Shown: piece after piece, positions 58,441-64,000 of the stretch
Position numbering within the stretch: the first letter of the stretch is position 1
How the letters are laid out: each line of letters starts with the position of its first letter
Origin: Mixophyes australis
Lineage: Eukaryota > Chordata > Amphibia > Anura > Limnodynastidae
NCBI GenBank assembly: GCA_036250195.1
Contig: JAVHZZ010000003.1
Span: 330,941,694-331,005,693, forward strand
Length of the DNA stretch: 64,000 nt
Direction of reading: 5' to 3'
The notes under the pieces: generated by a model
Told to the model about the DNA's origin: nothing
Database searches by the model: none
The model's input: the letters and a program-made list of their open reading frames with translations, nothing else
Position numbers and translations under genes: made by a program

Positions 58441-59110
58441 CCTACAGATATGACATGCAATTTATAGATATGATACACATGAATTTAATAAACATACTTA
58501 CAGATACAGGATTACAATTGTGCATAATAGCACATACATGGATAGTCATGAGCTAGCAATTATAGCTAGCGTGACAGCTAGGCTATTTTTTTTTTTTTTT
58601 TTTTTTAAATTTCATGCGTGTGAGTGAACAAACAGCAGAAGACATAATATAATAGTCGTATGCGATGAGACATAGGCTAGAGAAGCCCCTGCCTGTGAAA
58701 GATTACATTCTAGGGGAATGGATGGATAGTCATGTGGGAGCTATCTCAGATAATAGGATTGGAGTTTGAGTCCTATATGACAATGACAAGACATAGTCTT
58801 GCAATTTAAAAAAAAAAAAAAACATTAGGAAAGATTTCTTTTGAGGATATCACTTGTAGATGTTGTAAATATAATTATGCCAAATAATTCCATAGTACAC
58901 AGTTGATCTAAAAATATTTAGAGTGTGTGCTAACATGTGGACATGTGAAAATAATTTGTCTGTGCAATAATATTTCGTAATGTTTTAGCTTTTTTTCACT
59001 CCAGAATTATATCAATATTGCATATAATGAAGTTGTATAATGTTTAGTGCTACAATACACATTAATTGTACAGATTTCTGTATAGATTAATATCTACTGT
59101 ATTTTGAAAG
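58441..59110. other. Intron 3 end, no recognised feature
   Basis: T-run at about 58587-58606 and A-run at about 58808-58822; no gene. Confidence 0.5.
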
Positions 59111-59391
59111 GTCTTACCTGGAACATCCTCTGGTGGTTTGCCTCGAACAGCAAGTTCACATATGTTTAATGCTATGGGTAACGAAGAGGAAGATATGGAT
59201 GTGGAAAATTGTGACAACACTCCTGACTTATCACCACCAGTTCAAACAAGTGGTAAGACAAGTCCACCTGCTAAGCAGCACAAGCCTTCAAACTCCAAAG
59301 GAACTAGTAATGATGACCTAAGTCTTAGTCCAGGATCGCCTCAAGCCTCACAGAGGAGAACCCCTTGTATGTATGGAGAAAAGTGCTACAG
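59111..59391 (+). CDS. APLF: APLF exon D (acidic linker and start of first PBZ zinc finger)
   Basis: An open exon of 93 codons plus two bases. Its acceptor (tattttgaaag) has only a weak pyrimidine tract; its donor is gtaaat at 59392. The frame reads an acidic stretch (NEEEDMDVENCDN), a Ser/Pro-rich linker, then RRTPCMYGEKCYR at the very end. That ending is the first half of a PBZ (poly-ADP-ribose-binding C2H2) finger: cysteines at 59366-59368 and 59384-59386 spaced C-x5-C. The two histidines must lie in the next exon, outside the window. APLF uses two PBZ fingers to bind poly(ADP-ribose) at damage sites. The exon begins in phase 0, matching exon C. Confidence 0.92.
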
Positions 59392-60832
59392 GTAAATCTA
59401 ATTATATTTTTACAGTATATTTTATCAAAAATATCAGTAGTATGTGGCAACTCACTGATCACAAAGTAAACTAAATATTAGTTTTGCGCATTTATGAAAT
59501 TGAGTAGCATATGTTTCTATTTATAATGAACAACAGTATAAATTCTAATTTGATCTCAGGTTTCAAGAGCAATTACTTTTAACACATTAACTGCTAACAA
59601 GTAAGAAAACAATAGTTGTTTTTTTTATGTAACCATAATTCTTACTGCGTTCATAATGTCTGATAGTTAAATAATTTCAAGTAGATCTCCAGAACTCCCG
59701 GGAGAGCAGGCCACCTTCCCGCATTCTGCCCACTTGCTAGTGAAGTGGGCAGAATGAAGTGAAGGGGACCTCAATGATGCATTTTGCCACATAATTGCCA
59801 CGTAATTGTGGCCTCACCCCCTGTGGAACAATGAAGCAATTGTGGCATTGCTTCTTGGGGGAGAGGGCCAAATGGTGCGAACCCACCTCCAGGATGTCGC
59901 GGAAGAGAGTTAGATGAAGTTGACAGGTATGCCATACTTATTTTTTTTTTTAACAGCTCGACTATTTTACTTTTTTTTTTTTTAATCTTTTTATTTTCAA
60001 CAACAACTTGAAAGATGAGGATACAGAAAGGAAAAAAGGTGATCTGTACAGTGGATATCGTGCTTGACCTCAAGAATCATACATAGTGCAGGACACAATC
60101 ACAAATCTAAATATGAAAGCCACGTGTCATCCGTGTCGTTTTTTTTTCTAGAGATTATATAAGTCTCGACTATTAACTAGTGCTCATGACCTGAGACACC
60201 AGAGAAACTATGGGGCCGTATCACGAGAAGGCTACATGCTGTTGGGTTTTCCTACTTAAAGGGGAGAAAAAGGGGGAGTAGGGATCAGGTGGGAGTGAAG
60301 GGGGGGAGGGTAGATTCCCCACTGAGGGGGGGTAGGAAGGGAGGAAAGTAGAAAGGAAGAAAGTGTATAGATGTCCGGGAAGGGGTGTGGCCTGCACTAC
60401 TTCTGCCTGGGTGCTGATAAGAAGATAGATGAGTGTAAGAGCTATTGGGGGCAGGAGGGTAAGGGTCCAGCTGCAATCTCTATCCCACCACAGAGAGGGA
60501 AAAGAAAGAGTCGAATGATAGGGTCACAGACTGAGGTTTACTCAGTGCTTTGTAACGTGGACTGGTTATAGCCGTACCAGGGGTCCGCAACTGGGCTATT
60601 TTTATATACCCTTTAGAGAACCACCAGTCCTCTAAATAATGTGTCTATAATGATGACATAAACGATGAGTTAATTCAAATTTAGGTTGGGTTTTGTTTTT
60701 TTTCGTGCTAACCATTGTTAATAAAGATAGTGTTTCAGCAAAAGACATATTATTTTTACAGACACTCTAGTAAAATTGGAAAGCAGTGTGTTCAGACCAT
60801 CACAAGATAATTTTTAGAGTTTTTTTCTTGAA
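59392..60832. other. APLF intron downstream of exon D, mostly unassigned
   Basis: T-runs at 59941-59951 and 59971-59983 may mark the reversed A-tail of a minus-strand LINE. G/A-rich text at about 60255-60500 has overlapping low-complexity ORFs. The exon completing PBZ finger 1 was not seen here. Confidence 0.4.
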
Positions 60833-61444
60833 TTTTTTTTTTTTTTTTTTTTTTAAAGTAATTTTGTTGGAGGTATAATGCTTATTCTAAAACAATCGGC
60901 GCCTTACAAATCTACAATAATAATAATAATATGCGTGCAAATCAAGATTCTCGCCATACTCTCTCTCTCATTCATTTTTCTAGCTAAAGAGCCTCCCCCA
61001 TGTCCTATTCCCAACGCAGCTTGTGCAACTCCTTCGAAGGCTGTACATTTTTTTTTCAGTTTGCACAGGAAATAATAAAAAATAGAGATTGGGTCCCAGG
61101 AGCAAAACTCATCTCAGGGGTTTAATCCAGGTGTTATATAGGTGGACGATTTGCAAGTATTGGTAGAAACAGCTGGCTGAAAGTTCAAAGTGGTCATAGA
61201 TTTCATTCAATTCTGGAAAGGAGCGTAAAGGTGCCACATCAAAGAGGAAATTAATATTATTCTTATTCATTTGCTGAATGTTTTGTGATCTTGACCTGGC
61301 GGTCTTTCTATTTGGATTGTCTATGAGCTTATACGAACATGCAAATTTCCAAAAGAGTGTAAAGCTCAGAGTGGGGTGAAGATGCAACAATGGGAGTCAG
61401 CCCTATGTGTTCAAGCCAGAATAAGACCTATAATGGTGGCATAC
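60833..61444 (-). mobile_element. L1/Tx1-type LINE relic, 3' part
   Basis: A 22-nt T-run at 60833-60854 fits a reversed poly(A) tail. The minus-strand frame at 61109-61390 ends RSFPELNEIYDHFELSAS and FYQYLQIVHL, the conserved F-x-x-L...F-x-Y-L-Q region of the L1/Tx1 ORF2 protein after RT. It is interrupted at 61445 by an LTR and continues at 62056. Confidence 0.8.
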
Positions 61445-62055
61445 TGTCACGAGCCACTGAAAAATATGGACGAGTTACCTGCTACTAGTTGACACTACTG
61501 GGCAAAGAGGTGTGGAGTCAAATGCCCCGGTGTTCATCAAGGACCTCCGCTAGGAGGTTTGACTGTAGCTTCATGGGCTGTGCAGGTCGCGGCCCTGAGA
61601 GACAGATACTAGCGAGGTAGCTGGGGACACTGGTAAAGCATAGAGTAGTCAAATTAGCAGATCAGATCAATTAGTCAAAACCAGAAGATCCAAACAGAAC
61701 CAGAATCACGTGGAAAAAAATTGGTCAGAAACTGGCTAAGGTCAGCAACAGAATATCCAATATAGAAAGGAACCATATGAGTCCCAAGGAACTACTGGCA
61801 CACGAGAGCCAGGAGGAGACCTCAGATGTTAGCTAATACTCTGGCACTGGAGCTGTGCTAGAGTCCTTTTATTTTCCTATTAAGAGCAGTTCCAGCAGTC
61901 AGTGACGTAACTCCAGCGGTCCGCTTATAAGAGAAGTCAAAATTGCTTCTTTTTGACTAGAAACAAACACTTCTGTTCCCGTAAGTTGCCTCCCATTGCT
62001 AGGTGATGTGCGAGGTTGCAAGACGTCCACAAAAGAGCGGGGATGGTGCCTGACA
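61445..62055 (-). mobile_element. Gypsy-type solo LTR, 611 bp, inserted in the LINE
   Basis: Read on the minus strand it begins tgtcaggcaccatccccgct and ends gtggctcgtgaca, the TG...CA ends of an LTR. The LINE frame is split on either side (ADIEADLI before, MPPL after, on the minus strand). The flanking 5-mers match only at 3 of 5 positions, so the duplication is weak. Confidence 0.7.
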
Positions 62056-62635
62056 CTTATCAAATCTGCTTCTATATCCGCTTATACCAAGGTTTGGGTG
62101 TTGGTGTGGCTTAGGTCTGCTTGTGTCAGATGAGCAGCCAAACAGTATTTATGTAACCTGGGGAGACCAAGCCACACTTCCCTGGGATGTTTATATTGTC
62201 AAACCCTATTTCTCCTACCTGACCAGACAAATCTAGACATGCATTGTTGCAACTCTTTCGAACATTGGATATAATTGTAACTGGTAGAATTTGAAATAAA
62301 AATAGTATTCTCTGCAAGTTACTAATTTTTATTATAGCAATTCTTCCCAGTCATGAAATGTAGTGAGAGCTCCAGTTATGCATATTCTGTTTTACTGTAT
62401 CAATTAACAGTGGAAAGATAACCACATAAAATATTTCATAGCACATGGTCAGGTAGTTGCCCAGGTATTTTATGTTTTGGGGCTGCCAGCGAAATCTGAA
62501 GTTCTCTTTGATGCGCTGTTGTGCTTCCGAGAACATATTATGTGCAAGAGCCTTCAACTTGTCCGTGTTCATTTTAAAATTAGAGATGGCCGTAGTTACA
62601 AATCTCTTTCCATTAGACTGATAAGAGTATATGCG
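62056..62635 (-). pseudogene. L1/Tx1-type LINE relic, post-RT region
   Basis: On the minus strand: ISNFKMNTDKLKALAHNM (usually SGFKMN..K), then FRFRWQPQNIKYLGNYLT, IDTVKQNMHNWSSHYIS and RILFLFQILPVTI. These are the motifs just after the RT catalytic box, in the correct order. There are stops and one frame change. The upstream RT core is cut off by the LTR at 62636. Confidence 0.88.
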
Positions 62636-63251
62636 TGTCATGCGCCGTCCCAGTGCTCTTCCGTCCACATGGACGCCTTCTCAGTCACAGGAAGTTGTCT
62701 GGTTGCCTGGCAACCAGACGCATCAGGCTCGGCGGCTCCCCCTGCTCATGCGTGTCCAGTTGCTAGGCAACAGGACGCTGCTCTGCACCCGGTGGCGACT
62801 GCTGAAGTCAGCACTGCCGGTAATCACTTTCCCTCCTAACAAACTATTTAAAGAAAGCATTTGGTCCCTTAGCACCAGGTGTTTATTTGGTTTCACACTT
62901 CCCGATCTGACTCCATGGTTCCTGACACGGCTCTTCCTGACACTGCTTTTGGATTTTCCCTTGGACTCTGTAAGACTCTCCTGGTAATTGACTTGGGCTT
63001 AGCTGACTACTCCTTATTATCTTCCTTGTTTACTGCGCTGCCCACGCGGTTTGACCTCGGTTTCCCAGACTAGCCAATTACTTTTATGTATCTCGCTATG
63101 TGCCCTTCCGGAGAACCGCGTACCTGCTTGTCTCTCGCAGCTAAACCAAACTCCCTTGCAGGGGCCCCTGGTGAAAACCAGAGGCACATTAGACTCTGCG
63201 CCTCCAGACAGGGTTGCGCCAAAATCAGCAGATAGCTCCACGTTCCTGACA
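62636..63251 (+). mobile_element. Gypsy-type solo LTR, 616 bp
   Basis: It begins tgtcatgcgccgt and ends cgttcctgaca. The flanking 5-mers atgcg and atacg match at 4 of 5 positions. The 3' third shares gcagctaa-cca-a-ctccctt and cattagactctgcgcctc text with the LTR at 28653-29097. A tatttaaag box lies at about 62846. No internal retroelement genes adjoin. The ORFs through it are incidental. Confidence 0.8.
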
Positions 63252-64000
63252 ATACGGCTCTATGATTGTGATTGATATATTATCTGTGTAGAGCTAATTT
63301 ATGCTCTCTGGGCACAGCCTTAATTTTTTTTTATTATTTAGGTTGTTACAGATTCTAGTTGTCAGTGGTTTCATAATGTAGGCTAAGAGCAGGAGCAGTA
63401 AGGTGTTGTGCACCATTTTTAATTTGAGAAGGCATTGAATGCAGTCATTCGGTAAAATAGATGGAGTGTGTGATGAATGGGGCGCTGCTACTTGCCATGT
63501 ATGAATTTACACGATCGCAAACCTTACACCTACTCCTCCCCAAAGTCATAAAAACTATTGGTCGGACCATGAGTATGTTATATGCAATTAGAAGAAATAA
63601 ATTGGTATGTTGGATTAGGGATTCTGAAATGTCGCTAGTGGTTCCCTGGGAAATGTCCTTATTCTCCTAGGTATCTGAACTTACCAACAGGGATAGGTAT
63701 TAAATGTAATGTTGGGAATGCGATGACCATAAGAAGTGCATGTATTAATGGCTTTGGAAAGGCTAACAGCGACCGAGGGGTTAACTTGGTAAGGGTGGCT
63801 GGATAAAGCACTCAAGTCAATGACTAACCCCCCTAACTCCCATTGTATTCACTATGATAACAGTCTTCAGAATGGCACCTTAACTGCAGAAGGTCATCAA
63901 GCCTGGTAACTTGTGGCGTTGGTGGTTGGGATACCTTAATTCTAAAACCCTCCGTCAACCGAGTGACTTTGGGTGACTATCCAAGCAGTGTGCTATTGCT
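63252..64000. other. Window end, unassigned; possible LINE remnant
   Basis: A 69-codon frame at 63461-63670 and broken frames to 63980 (for example LTPLTPIVFTMITVF) faintly resemble LINE ORF2 C-terminal text, but no diagnostic motif is present. Confidence 0.3.

Noticed and set aside
60285..60571. Pro/Ser-rich minus ORF and overlapping Lys/Gly-rich plus ORF
   Set aside because: They come from purine/pyrimidine-biased low-complexity DNA with no domain or splice support.
62477..63275. Cluster of overlapping ORFs of 64-120 codons on both strands
   Set aside because: They lie across LINE text and a solo LTR; no protein domain is present and LTR composition explains the openness.

Overview
This is eukaryotic, vertebrate DNA, most likely from an anuran amphibian (a frog). 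It is AT-rich and intron-dominated. It is packed with transposable elements typical of frog genomes: Tc1/mariner, piggyBac, hAT, Helitron, Tx1/L1-type and CR1/L2-type LINEs, Ty3/Gypsy solo LTRs, a class I endogenous retrovirus, and palindromic MITEs. There are no prokaryotic operons, and no tRNA, rRNA or CRISPR arrays were seen. The species cannot be fixed from the sequence alone.

One host gene is recognised. Four coding exons of APLF (aprataxin- and PNKP-like factor, a DNA double-strand-break repair scaffold and histone chaperone) lie on the + strand at 9211-9394, 27193-27322, 51714-51859 and 59111-59391. Their splice phases join without a break (0, 1, 0). The second exon carries the Ku-binding motif. 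The fourth ends inside the first PBZ zinc finger, after its two cysteines. The window is therefore an internal segment of APLF, with introns of about 17.8, 24.4 and 7.3 kb. The FHA-domain exons lie upstream and the rest of the PBZ fingers downstream.

Upstream of the first exon (1-9210) are a Tc1-like fragment, a 3.1-kb array of a 392-bp satellite ending in a long hairpin, and a Tc1-like element carrying a nested MITE. Intron 1 (9395-27192) holds a Tc1 relic split by a 5'-truncated Tx1/L1 LINE with a clear target-site duplication, another LINE fragment, a MITE, a broken minus-strand retrovirus (gag-pro-pol-env start, 19.08-23.68 kb), a 1.6-kb hAT-like element and the 5' end of a Helitron. Intron 2 (27323-51713) holds a Gypsy solo LTR, a 445-bp hAT element, a very well preserved 211-bp TA-flanked MITE, a piggyBac relic, a diverged unit of the 392-bp satellite split by a tRNA-type SINE, a Tc1 element, CR1/L2-like fragments and several simple repeats. 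Intron 3 (51860-59110) holds a MITE, a Tc1/mariner element with both ends, a 233-bp MITE with 41-bp perfect palindromic arms, and LINE relics. Downstream (59392-64000) a minus-strand L1 relic is interrupted by two solo LTRs.

All transposase, reverse-transcriptase and retroviral reading frames seen here are broken. The only sequence supported as functional coding DNA is APLF. The least explained structure is the 392-bp satellite: its ends, a 17-bp flanking direct repeat and a related single unit 30 kb away suggest a mobile element that carries tandem repeats.
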